From: JANRLJ01 sp034437895
GTDB taxonomy: Bacteria > Chloroflexota > Anaerolineae > Aggregatilineales > Phototrophicaceae
Length of the DNA stretch: 55,013 nucleotides
Direction of reading: 5' to 3'
Assembly (NCBI GenBank): GCA_034437895.1
Contig: DAOTTO010000539.1
Span: 1 to 55,013 of the forward strand
Below the pieces are notes generated by a model. That model saw only the letters and a list, made by a program, of their open reading frames with translations. It did not search any database and was not told the origin of the DNA. The position numbers and the translations under genes were made by a program. This document shows positions 33,121 through 41,516 of this stretch, in pieces; position 1 is the first letter of the stretch; the number at the start of each line of letters is the position of its first letter.

Positions 33121-33148
33121 CATTTGAAGTTGTCACTTTTAACTTGTT

Positions 33149-35914
33149 TTATGCTTTTTGCCCCGCCGTACCCACCAACTTCGTGACGGTATCACGCACT
33201 TCTTTCAACAAATCGTCCCGGCTGTAAGCGCCTTTTTGCAAGATGTGCTGCACCTGATCGCTTAACATACCTCGCGTCTCCGCATCAAGATCAAGCGCCG
33301 TAACCACCATCACTGGGATTGAGCGCCCTATATCGCTCTTTCGCAAATGCTCAAGGAATTCAAAACCGTCCATCTCTGGCATCGTTAAATCTAAAAGGAT
33401 CATATCCGGCTTATTGTTGGCGACAACACCCAACCCCACTCGCCCATTTTCCGCTTGCGTAACTTTCCAACCTTCTTTCGTCAACATGCGGGAAATCATT
33501 TCGCGGGTCATATCATCGTCCTCAATGACTAAGATATCGCACCCACCGACATGACATTCATAGCGCTTAAGCGCCGCTACGAGCTGGTCACGATCTACTG
33601 GTTTGGTCAAATATTCAACTGCTCCCAGCGCATAACCAAGATTTTTATCGCGCACCATCGTAAGCATAACAACTGGGATATGCGCCGTTTCTGGGTCAGC
33701 CTTAAGCGCCGTAATAACGGCCCATCCATCCATCCCTGGCATCATCACATCCAAGGTAATAACATTTGGCTTTAACTCTTTCGCCCGGCGCAAGCCATCT
33801 TTGCCGTTAGTCGCTGTCTCTACACGGAAGCCTTCTTTTTCCAGAAAGCGCTGAAGTAGTTCTCGCACGGAAGGGTCGTCGTCAATGACCAAGACCGTAA
33901 AACCAACTCCCGGCTTGAGTGTCGTTTCGCTATTTATGTTTCCATTTTTGATGACATCTGAACTTAATGACACAACCGCTGGTAACATTACTGTAAACGT
34001 CGAACCCTTACCCGGTTCACTTTCAACAGTCACGTCACCGCCCATCATCACGCAAAACTGCTTGCTGATGGCGAGACCTAAACCTGTCCCCCCAAACTTA
34101 CGGGTCGTTGATGAATCCGCTTGAGAAAATTCTTTAAAGAGCCGCCCCATCTGCTCATCATTCATGCCTAATCCAGTATCGATTACACGGAAAACCAACC
34201 AATCACCGTCGGCTTCTGTCTTACGATCTACATCAAGCGTCACCTGACCGCGCTCGGTAAACTTGCTGGCATTGCTCAAAAGATTAAATAAGACTTGACG
34301 CACCTTCGTCAAATCCGCATACATCACGCCAACATGTTCACTCTTAGTGATGACCAGCTTGTTATCGTTCTTATCAACCAGCGGCATAATGGTGGTGGTG
34401 ATTTCATCCATCATGCGCTCAACCTCAATATTCTCTAAATATAGTTCCATTTTCCCGGCTTCGATTTTGGAGAAATCGAGAATATCATTGATAAGTCCCA
34501 GGAGATGCCGTGCCGCGCTCTGAATTTTTTTCAGATCTCCCCCATAGTGATCGTTACCATCTTCTTCGGCTTCCTCTTCAATCAATTCGCTGTAGCCAAT
34601 AATGGCATTCAAAGGGGTACGAAGTTCATGGCTCATATTCGCCAGAAATGTACTCTTGGCACGGCTGGCATTCATAGCTTGATCGCGGGCGGCCACTAAT
34701 TCACCAGCAATCTTGTTAAATGAATTCGCCACATCGGCCAGCTCATCTCGGTTATCAAGTACGAATACTTCAGAAGTACTGCCGCTGACCATCCGTAATG
34801 AGGCTTGATCCAGTGAATGTATAGTACGTTTGACCGAAAGATAAAAACCAATAAACAGATAAACCGCCAACACCAGTGCAGCGAGCGAAATCATAATCAC
34901 AAGAGCGCGTTGTGAAACAAAGCCCTCAATCCGGCTCTGTAGTAAATCATCTAGTGCTTGAGACGTTTCATCATAAAGCGCCAGTATCGCATTAATCGAC
35001 TCATCTGCCTGAGAAATAAAAGCCACAGCATCCAGATCAACACCCGCACTATCCAAAGAGCCTTGTGTTGTATCAATCTCAATCGACAAAACTTGGTCTT
35101 CAAGCTGAGCTAAGTACTGCTCGACCTCACGCGCATTAATGGCGATGGGTTCCGCTAAACGATCACGTAAACGGGGATCATTTGCGAAAGAAAATTCATA
35201 GCTTGAATCCGATAAACCGAGAGTAGAGCGTACCAATCCTGCTAAGATGGTAAGACGAGTGCGATCTTCTATCGTAATTTGCCCTCGCGCAATCACCCCA
35301 GCAACATGTGTTCTAATTTGGCTAGAAAAATCGGAAAGCTGCGGCAGCTTATTGATGACATTATCCATCAAATAATAACTGTCTAAATCCGGGTCAAGAA
35401 TCAAGTTGGAGTTATTCCCAACTTTTGTAATCAACGTGAGGGTTTCAGCCAAAATTTCATCAGCAGTCACCGTCGCTGTTCGATTAGGCCGTAAAAGGGT
35501 TACAAAAGATGTACTGCTTAGGGTGTTCCAATCCGCCTTGAGCGTTTCCCATTGGCCGCTTATACCCAATAACGTGCCATACTGCTGATTGACAGCATCC
35601 ACCGCATCTATATCTTGATTAATTTGCTCCTGCAACTCAGCCATCGAATCACGCACAGAAGTTTCACCATAAAAAGATGCGCTTCGCAATGCGGCATATT
35701 GTTGTAAATGTTGCAAAAACACCACCAATGGAGCGTTATAAACTAAGCCTGCTTGCTCCTTAGCGCTAAAATTGATGTCATAGTTAATACCGACCAAAAA
35801 TTGATTGACGACAAATAAGAGAGGAATCAATAAAATCGCACCCACAAAAAAGAATTTTTGCAAATATTTCAGGCGATTCATAACAAAAATGGCAGGCGTA
35901 AAGATGGATTGCAT
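33149..35914 (-). CDS. Membrane hybrid histidine kinase with two receiver domains
   Basis: This 921-aa sensor has a TM helix at ~20-42, an extracellular helical sensor region ~45-335, a second TM at ~337-360 and a HAMP domain ~360-410. HisKA follows with the phospho-acceptor H429 in FLANMSHELRTPLN, then an HATPase domain with NLLSNASKF (N box), DTGLGMN (G1) and GGTGLGLAIS (G2). Two receiver domains follow with D722 (LDVMMPGMDG) and D842 (LDLTMPEMDG). There is no HPt or output domain, so the signal must pass to a separate partner. It is flanked by the YgeY-type and 8-oxoguanine-deaminase-like genes; control of purine use is possible but unproven. Confidence 0.93.
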   Translation of the reverse strand: MQSIFTPAIFVMNRLKYLQKFFFVGAILLIPLLFVVNQFLVGINYDINFSAKEQAGLVYNAPLVVFLQHLQQYAALRSASFYGETSVRDSMAELQEQINQDIDAVDAVNQQYGTLLGISGQWETLKADWNTLSSTSFVTLLRPNRTATVTADEILAETLTLITKVGNNSNLILDPDLDSYYLMDNVINKLPQLSDFSSQIRTHVAGVIARGQITIEDRTRLTILAGLVRSTLGLSDSSYEFSFANDPRLRDRLAEPIAINAREVEQYLAQLEDQVLSIEIDTTQGSLDSAGVDLDAVAFISQADESINAILALYDETSQALDDLLQSRIEGFVSQRALVIMISLAALVLAVYLFIGFYLSVKRTIHSLDQASLRMVSGSTSEVFVLDNRDELADVANSFNKIAGELVAARDQAMNASRAKSTFLANMSHELRTPLNAIIGYSELIEEEAEEDGNDHYGGDLKKIQSAARHLLGLINDILDFSKIEAGKMELYLENIEVERMMDEITTTIMPLVDKNDNKLVITKSEHVGVMYADLTKVRQVLFNLLSNASKFTERGQVTLDVDRKTEADGDWLVFRVIDTGLGMNDEQMGRLFKEFSQADSSTTRKFGGTGLGLAISKQFCVMMGGDVTVESEPGKGSTFTVMLPAVVSLSSDVIKNGNINSETTLKPGVGFTVLVIDDDPSVRELLQRFLEKEGFRVETATNGKDGLRRAKELKPNVITLDVMMPGMDGWAVITALKADPETAHIPVVMLTMVRDKNLGYALGAVEYLTKPVDRDQLVAALKRYECHVGGCDILVIEDDDMTREMISRMLTKEGWKVTQAENGRVGLGVVANNKPDMILLDLTMPEMDGFEFLEHLRKSDIGRSIPVMVVTALDLDAETRGMLSDQVQHILQKGAYSRDDLLKEVRDTVTKLVGTAGQKA

Positions 35915-36017
35915 AGTTTAACTACCTCTAGGACAAAAATACTTATCCAAGTGTAATGCAGATTTTACATTCAATTGTTGAAGTTTTGTCTTAATTGGGT
36001 TTCTCTGATGTTTGAGA

Positions 36018-37382
36018 TCAACCGTCTATTAGGTTTTTTGAAAACTTATTGTGCTTCTCAATCAGCATTGGTAAATCAATTGTTTGTAAATTTCCATCAC
36101 GCACGACAACTTTTCCGTTGATGATCGAGAGATCAACATGGATGGATTGGCAAAAAACAAGCGCGGCAGCCAGATCATGCCCTGCCCCAGCGAACGCAAT
36201 GTCATCCACCCGAAATGCTATAAAATCTGCTGCCATACCTTGTGCAAGTGCGCCGATGTCGTCTCTTCCCAAAACGGCGGCACCCCCAACTGTCGCTAAT
36301 GAAAGGGCTTCGCGGGCTGTCATACGACTTGGATCGGGTTCCGATGCTACGCGCTGTAAGAGCATCGCCATGCGGGCTTCGTTCAATAAATGTGCGCCAT
36401 CATTAGACGCTGAGCCATCTACTCCTAATCCCACTTGAACACCATAATCAAGCATCTTACGAATAGGAGCAATGCCTGATGCCAAACGCATATTCGACCC
36501 CGGACAATGACACACCCCTGTCCCTGTTCGTCCAAATAAGCCGATTTCGTCATCGTTTAGCTGTACACAATGGGCGTGCCAAACATCATTGCCGACAAAT
36601 CCAACATCTTCGGCATATTGACCCGGACGCATCTTGAATTTTCCCAAGCTGTATTCAATATCGGAACGATTCTCGGCAAGATGGGTGTGTAGGCGAACAT
36701 GATAACTACGGGCTAAAGCCGCTGATTCACGCATTAAATCCTGCGAAACGCTAAAAGGCGAACAAGGCGCAACCCCAATACGAAGCATGGAATAACGTGC
36801 GGCATCATGATAAGTTTCAATGACTCGGCGTGTATCCTTTAAAATAAAATCCTCTCGTTCAACAAGGCTGTCGGGTGGTAGCCCACCTTGGCTCTCGCCT
36901 ACACTCATTGCCCCGCGTGTGGGATGAAAGCGCATTCCGATTTCTTGCGCGGCACGGATCGTATCTTCTAACCTGACATCGTTAGGATATAGATATAAGT
37001 GATCGCTGGAGGTCGTACAGCCCGAGAGAATCAATTCCCCCATCGCAAGTTTAGCAGATGTATAAACCATCTCTCCGGTGAGGCGTGTCCAGATGGGATA
37101 AAGCGCCTTCAGCCAGCCAAACAGTGCCTCATTCTGTGCCACAACGCGGGTGAGATTCTGATACATGTGATGATGCGTATTGATAAGACCCGGCAGCACG
37201 ACATGATGACGCAAATCAAGGACTTCATCAGCAGATTCCGCCGCATCCTCACCTAATGCCGATGTCTCGCCGACAAATTCAAGTACACCGTCGCGGATGA
37301 ACATTGCTCCATCACGGATTTCGCGACGTGCCGTATCCATCGTTATCAGGCTGTGAATATTTTTTATGAGCAGGGTCGTCAC
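36018..37382 (-). CDS. 8-oxoguanine-deaminase-like amidohydrolase
   Basis: This 454-aa metal-dependent deaminase has INTHHHMYQNLTRVV (first metal ligands; HHMYQxLTR is typical of the 8-oxoguanine deaminase/atrazine-hydrolase subgroup), DHLYLYPND, HTHLAE, HAHCVQL, CPGSNMRLASGIAP and LGVDGSASNDG. 8-Oxoguanine deaminase makes urate and ammonia, so its product would enter the urate route suggested by the other genes. Other deaminases of the same subgroup (isocytosine, hydroxyatrazine) cannot be excluded. The start ATG is 36 residues before the first beta-sandwich block, the usual position. Confidence 0.82.
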   Translation of the reverse strand: MTTLLIKNIHSLITMDTARREIRDGAMFIRDGVLEFVGETSALGEDAAESADEVLDLRHHVVLPGLINTHHHMYQNLTRVVAQNEALFGWLKALYPIWTRLTGEMVYTSAKLAMGELILSGCTTSSDHLYLYPNDVRLEDTIRAAQEIGMRFHPTRGAMSVGESQGGLPPDSLVEREDFILKDTRRVIETYHDAARYSMLRIGVAPCSPFSVSQDLMRESAALARSYHVRLHTHLAENRSDIEYSLGKFKMRPGQYAEDVGFVGNDVWHAHCVQLNDDEIGLFGRTGTGVCHCPGSNMRLASGIAPIRKMLDYGVQVGLGVDGSASNDGAHLLNEARMAMLLQRVASEPDPSRMTAREALSLATVGGAAVLGRDDIGALAQGMAADFIAFRVDDIAFAGAGHDLAAALVFCQSIHVDLSIINGKVVVRDGNLQTIDLPMLIEKHNKFSKNLIDG

Positions 37383-37430
37383 CGGAAACTCCTATCCAAG
37401 AAAGAATAGAAGTATAGGAGGAAGATAGAC

Positions 37431-37454
37431 AGGGGCGCAAGACTTTACGCCCCT
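37431..37454. terminator. Short hairpin downstream of clpP
   Basis: aggggcg (37431-37437) pairs with cgcccct (37448-37454) around a ten-base loop, 12 bases beyond the clpP stop. There is no T-run after it on the clpP strand, so it is at best a weak terminator or a transcript-protecting hairpin. Confidence 0.4.
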
Positions 37455-37465
37455 CAATAAACAGA

Positions 37466-38101
37466 TTAGCGATGGCCGTTGCTTTTGTAGTTGCCGTTCA
37501 AATTATCAAGGTCTTTACGGCTTTTGAGTACTTCATCAATTAACCCATATTCAACGGCCTGCGCCGCTGTAAGATAAATATCGCGGTCAATATCATGTTC
37601 AATGATCGCCCGATCTTTTTTGGTATGATGCTCAAAAATATCGAGCAGTTTTTCCTTCAAGCGGGTTGTTTCTCTTGCCATAATCACTAGATCACTGGCT
37701 TGCCCCTGTCCGCCGCCGTGTGGTTGGTGCATATGTATGGTTGCATTCGGGAGGGCATAGCGCATTCCGGCGGCCCCGCCTGCCAAGATAATCGTGCCAA
37801 AGCTCGCCGTCCAGCCAATTGCGGCTGTACTAACCGGAGCGGAAATTTGCTGCATCGCATCATAAATCGCTAGGCCTGCATAAACCACACCACCCGGCGA
37901 TTGGATATACATCTGCACGGGTTTTTGCGAATCCTCACGATCAAGGAAAAGCAACTGCGCTACGATCAGGTTCGCACTTTGATCGTTGACATCTGTGCCG
38001 AGCATGACAATACGCGAATTGAGCAGCAGCGAATAAATATCGTAAGCGCGTTCCCCTCGTCCTGTTGTTTCAATCACCATCGGGATAAAATTTTTTATCA
38101 T
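37466..38101 (-). CDS. clpP: ClpP-family protease
   Basis: This 211-aa serine protease has S100 in GWTASFGTII, H125 in HMHQPHGG and D174 in DRDIYLTAAQA, a complete catalytic triad. Family landmarks are PVQMYIQSPGG and AVEYGLIDEVL. The active-site stretch WTASFG differs from the common QAASMG. Partner ATPases (clpX, clpA) are not in the window. It lies 12 bases downstream of a transposase-derived gene in the same orientation, so the two are probably on one transcript. Acts in the cytoplasm in protein turnover. Confidence 0.93.
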   Translation of the reverse strand: MIKNFIPMVIETTGRGERAYDIYSLLLNSRIVMLGTDVNDQSANLIVAQLLFLDREDSQKPVQMYIQSPGGVVYAGLAIYDAMQQISAPVSTAAIGWTASFGTIILAGGAAGMRYALPNATIHMHQPHGGGQGQASDLVIMARETTRLKEKLLDIFEHHTKKDRAIIEHDIDRDIYLTAAQAVEYGLIDEVLKSRKDLDNLNGNYKSNGHR

Positions 38102-38113
38102 TGAAAGTTTCCT

Positions 38114-39253
38114 TTATGCTAATGTAGGTAATCCAGCTATAACGGGCTGCTGTAGGGTGTGCCATTCACGCTGAATAGCGACTAAATCCGGGCTTACCCA
38201 TTGGGTTAAGGCTTCTGTATTGGGGAAAATGCCAACCGCATCAGCTTGATGAGCTATCGCTTGTTTGACTCGTGCCATCACGTTAGTGGTCGCAATCATC
38301 ATCCAGTCATCCGATGGAAAGGCCACGTAAGCAAGCATATCCTTACCCATACCGCCAAGATAAGATGCCGACTGAGGCCAATGAGCATCAAGCACGCCGA
38401 TAACGTATTGAAGTTGATGAGTCGCAGCCTGTAAATCTGCTTGCACAAAGACTGTCGAAATTGCAGCAGCGACAATCGTTTGATCGTCGAGAGGAACGTA
38501 ACGCAGCACTTCCTCAATCGCCTGCGCCCTTGAATACTGCCACGCTGCGCCGGAAAGGACTTCATTGACTGCACGTTTTATACCGCTGTAAGCATCGCTC
38601 ACCACCAATTGAACGCCATCCAATCCGCGAGCGACCAAACTACTTAGGAACATTTGCCAAAATGCAGGATCATCCACGTTAGTTCCGACTTCAAATCCCA
38701 GCACGTCATAATCGCCCTTACCGCGCATCCCAACCGCCACCGCAACAAAACGGCGATCTTCTCTGACATGTGCTTCGATAACGTCTAACCAGATATAAGG
38801 ATAGGCGACTTCCAGCGGACGTTCGCGAAAACGGGTGGCGATTTGGTCAAGGGTTTCGACAATTGCAGCAACTTCGCTTGGATGCGCCTCAGGAATATCT
38901 AGCTCATCCAGCAAACTTGCGATGTCTGCATAATCAGCCCCGCGAATGTAGGTTTCTTGAAGCAGCGCCAACAATGCAGGTTCAATGCCAGGTCGTATAA
39001 AATCCGGGTAATAGCTTCCACGACGAAGTTTGGGGATATGCAGCGTTACATCGCCAAATCGGGTGCGCCAAGACCGCTGGCGATACCCGTTACGATAGGC
39101 AGCACGACTGCTTGTGCGTTCATACGGGCTGGCCTCAATGCTGCGGCTGACTTCAATCTCCATCAGCAAACGCATCATAACGCTCAGTGCTTCGCGCATA
39201 TAATCTTCATCAAGCGACAAACCCAATTCACGGAGATAAGCACGCAGTTCCAT
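38114..39253 (-). CDS. IS256/mutator-type transposase homologue, catalytically altered
   Basis: This 379-aa protein follows the IS256 family along its whole length: AAYRNGYRQRSWRTRFGDV, LHIPKLRRGSYYPDF, the first Asp in YIWLDVIEAHV (D157), the second in LVVSDAYSGIKRAV (D220), and DAVGIFPNTEAL. The third acidic residue, normally in a TNxxER motif, is alanine here (TNVMARVK, A327). The conserved Cys/His of WQRCRVHF are also changed (WQYSRAQA; S241, Q244). There is no stop or frameshift, and no IS ends are visible; only 12 bases separate it from clpP. It therefore looks like a preserved but transposition-incompetent protein, perhaps a DNA-binding protein taken over by the host. Confidence 0.85.
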   Translation of the reverse strand: MELRAYLRELGLSLDEDYMREALSVMMRLLMEIEVSRSIEASPYERTSSRAAYRNGYRQRSWRTRFGDVTLHIPKLRRGSYYPDFIRPGIEPALLALLQETYIRGADYADIASLLDELDIPEAHPSEVAAIVETLDQIATRFRERPLEVAYPYIWLDVIEAHVREDRRFVAVAVGMRGKGDYDVLGFEVGTNVDDPAFWQMFLSSLVARGLDGVQLVVSDAYSGIKRAVNEVLSGAAWQYSRAQAIEEVLRYVPLDDQTIVAAAISTVFVQADLQAATHQLQYVIGVLDAHWPQSASYLGGMGKDMLAYVAFPSDDWMMIATTNVMARVKQAIAHQADAVGIFPNTEALTQWVSPDLVAIQREWHTLQQPVIAGLPTLA

Positions 39254-39344
39254 AACTCAACACCTTTTATTGCGCCAGCTTATCTCTAAGTAAACATCAC
39301 TTGGGTTAATCGTTCAAGTTTTTACACCACATTTTATAGATCTC

Positions 39345-40334
39345 TTACGTAAATGGCCCGGAGAAGGTCAGCAACCACATAGGCATATCTACTTTGAGCG
39401 CAGCCCGCATAACGGCAGCATGATCGAGATCATGTTCCAAAGCCGACCATGCACATTCATAAATAGAGCCATAAGGCGTACCTGAACGCCGCTGGTTCAA
39501 GTCATCATCTGTCAGTTTGTTGAGCATTTCACGCAGCACGAGATAACTGCCGTTGAATTCGCCCCAATTTTGAATCCATGAAAAATCGCGCCGCACAAGC
39601 GAGCGCTCCTCATTAAAATCATCAGTGGGTTCTTGAAAACCTTCAGGCAGAGCTTGCCCAGTCATTGTTGCAATACAACCAGTGAAATAGATACTCCAGT
39701 CTGCAAGATGCCCGGCAACGTCTTTGAGCGTCCATTGACCGCAGACAGGGAGCGTTTCCCGTTGGCTCAGGGGAACAAGGGCGATAGTCGCTAATAAATC
39801 GGCGTGCGCCGACCGAAGCGATGCCATCAATATTGCTTTTGGGCCATTCCAACCTTCAAGATTATGGGTTTCGCGCCATACCCGCAAGTCATCCGCGTGT
39901 CCAGCATCGTGCTTGTGCCGCCACTCAACCCAGCCACTAATGAGTGGTGTCCCCGAAGAAAAAGTTAACTGACGATACAAATCTTCATCGGATAGTTCTT
40001 CAAAGGCGGAAAGGAACTTCAAACGTGCTTTTTCCAGATAATCCACCGAAAACTCCAGCGTCCAATCCTTAATTCGCGCTTGCAGGGCAATGTTGCGAAC
40101 ATCTAAATCTTCAATCGCTTCAATTTGATCTTCGCTGCCATTTAAGATAAGTTCAAGGCGCTCGGCGAAAAGGCGGTCATAATCGCCAATATGAGCTAGC
40201 ACATTCGCCGCCGACCAATCAGAAAAAACAGGCATAGTCGTCAACGCTACCTCATCAATACCCATTAACCCGTGCAGCAGTCGTCCGCGTTCTGCGGCTA
40301 ATCGCGCTAGAAGTAAGGCTCGTTCATTCATCAA
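39345..40334 (-). CDS. Tandem DinB-like protein
   Basis: This 329-aa protein looks like two DinB/maleylpyruvate-isomerase-type four-helix bundles in tandem. Each half starts with a helix and carries an LAHIGDYD or VAGHLADWS motif with the histidine that binds metal in such domains. A further His-Asp segment (RHKHDAGHADDL and EHDLDHAAV) closes each half. Possible metal-dependent thiol transferase or stress protein; substrate unknown. Its start is separated from the folD stop by no bases, so it is co-transcribed with folD. Confidence 0.8.
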   Translation of the reverse strand: MMNERALLLARLAAERGRLLHGLMGIDEVALTTMPVFSDWSAANVLAHIGDYDRLFAERLELILNGSEDQIEAIEDLDVRNIALQARIKDWTLEFSVDYLEKARLKFLSAFEELSDEDLYRQLTFSSGTPLISGWVEWRHKHDAGHADDLRVWRETHNLEGWNGPKAILMASLRSAHADLLATIALVPLSQRETLPVCGQWTLKDVAGHLADWSIYFTGCIATMTGQALPEGFQEPTDDFNEERSLVRRDFSWIQNWGEFNGSYLVLREMLNKLTDDDLNQRRSGTPYGSIYECAWSALEHDLDHAAVMRAALKVDMPMWLLTFSGPFT

Positions 40335-41222
40335 TTATTTTCCTGTGTCGGTCAATTTCCATGCCGCCTTAAGCGTATTTTTCATCAACATTGTGATCGT
40401 CATTGGCCCCACCCCACCCGGCACAAGCGTAATCGCCCTAGCTACCTCTTTGGCAGATTCAAAATCGACATCGCCCACATAGCGATAACCTTTTTCATCT
40501 TGGGGGGCATCGACCTGATTAGTGCCGACATCAATCACGACGCAACCCGGCTTGAGCCACTCCCCTTTGACAAAATTAGGCTTGCCAATAGCGGCGATGA
40601 CTACATCCGCCTGTCGCACGATTTCCGGTAAATTTATTGTTTGGCTGTGACACATCGTAACCGTCGCATCAGCCTTCATCAACATCAGCGCCACAGGGAG
40701 ACCAACAATATTGCTTCGTCCAATGACGACAGCATTCGCACCACGTAGAGTCGCACCAGCTTCGTCTAACAGCACCATACATCCTGTAGGCGTAGCAGGG
40801 GTAAAATACGGCTCACGCCCTTTCATCGCCAACAGCCCTACATTCACCGGATGAAAGCCATCGACATCTTTTTCTAAACTGACGAGGCTCAACACGCGAT
40901 CTTCATCGATATGTTTTGGCATAGGAAGCTGAACCAGAATCCCATGAATCTTCGCGTCGTTATTTAAAGAAGTAACCGCCGCTTCCACTTCAGCTTGTGT
41001 GCTAGATGCAGGCAGCATAGACGCGACAGAATGGATTCCCGCGCTTTCACACGCACGGCGCTTCATGCGGACGTACATCGCCGAAGCAGGGTCATCCCCA
41101 ACTAAGACTACCCCCAACCCCGGCATATCACCCGTTTTAGCCAAAAACTCTGCCGCGTCTTGCGCGATCTCCGTCCGCATTCGTGCCGCGACAACACGAC
41201 CATCAATAATTGTTGCCACCAT
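40335..41222 (-). CDS. folD: FolD: methylene-tetrahydrofolate dehydrogenase/cyclohydrolase
   Basis: This 295-aa bifunctional enzyme interconverts methylene-, methenyl- and formyl-tetrahydrofolate with NADP. Blocks are VVLVGDDPASAMYVRMKRRAC with the catalytic lysine near the end, GILVQLPMPKHI, KDVDGFHPVN, PATPTGCMVLL, ANAVVIGRSNIVGLPVALML, and VTLVPGGVGPMTI-like ITLVPGGVGPMTI. ATG 41222 is preferred over the in-frame GTG at 41237; a GGATGG lies just upstream of it. Supplies one-carbon units, for example for purine synthesis. Confidence 0.95.
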   Translation of the reverse strand: MVATIIDGRVVAARMRTEIAQDAAEFLAKTGDMPGLGVVLVGDDPASAMYVRMKRRACESAGIHSVASMLPASSTQAEVEAAVTSLNNDAKIHGILVQLPMPKHIDEDRVLSLVSLEKDVDGFHPVNVGLLAMKGREPYFTPATPTGCMVLLDEAGATLRGANAVVIGRSNIVGLPVALMLMKADATVTMCHSQTINLPEIVRQADVVIAAIGKPNFVKGEWLKPGCVVIDVGTNQVDAPQDEKGYRYVGDVDFESAKEVARAITLVPGGVGPMTITMLMKNTLKAAWKLTDTGK

Positions 41223-41447
41223 TGAAAGACCATCCACAAAATAAAAACTTAAGAAAAAACAAAGAAGCCTTAAGAGTAAACGTATCGGCGCTTTTTAATG
41301 ACCCATCTAAAGGCTTTTCGCTCGATTCAGGATAGCACAGCGCATGAGTGAATGCGAATTTCAATCTTCCCCAGTTATTTGTAAACGGATTTGAACAACC
41401 CAGTACAAAATTAACCATACAAAGTTGGCATAATCGGGTAACATAAT

Positions 41448-41476
41448 AGGAGGATAAAATGGCGAAAAATTATTGA
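41448..41476 (+). promoter_or_regulatory. Strong ribosome site with five-codon open frame upstream of the adhesin
   Basis: AGGAGG at 41448-41453 is followed after five bases by ATG at 41459 and a frame MAKNY that ends at TGA 41474-41476. This is the best ribosome site in the region, better than the AAAGG before the adhesin ATG at 41517, yet it drives only five codons. It may be a leader peptide, or a remnant of an older start. The gap 41238-41447 shows no other feature. Confidence 0.5.
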
Positions 41477-41516
41477 TTCGTCAATGTTCAGACAAGCCGA
41501 TTAAAGGTTTAGAACT

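Noticed and set aside
38114..39253. Active IS256 insertion sequence
   Set aside because: The catalytic glutamate is replaced by Ala, conserved Cys/His are missing, no terminal inverted repeats are visible, and clpP begins 12 bases beyond it.
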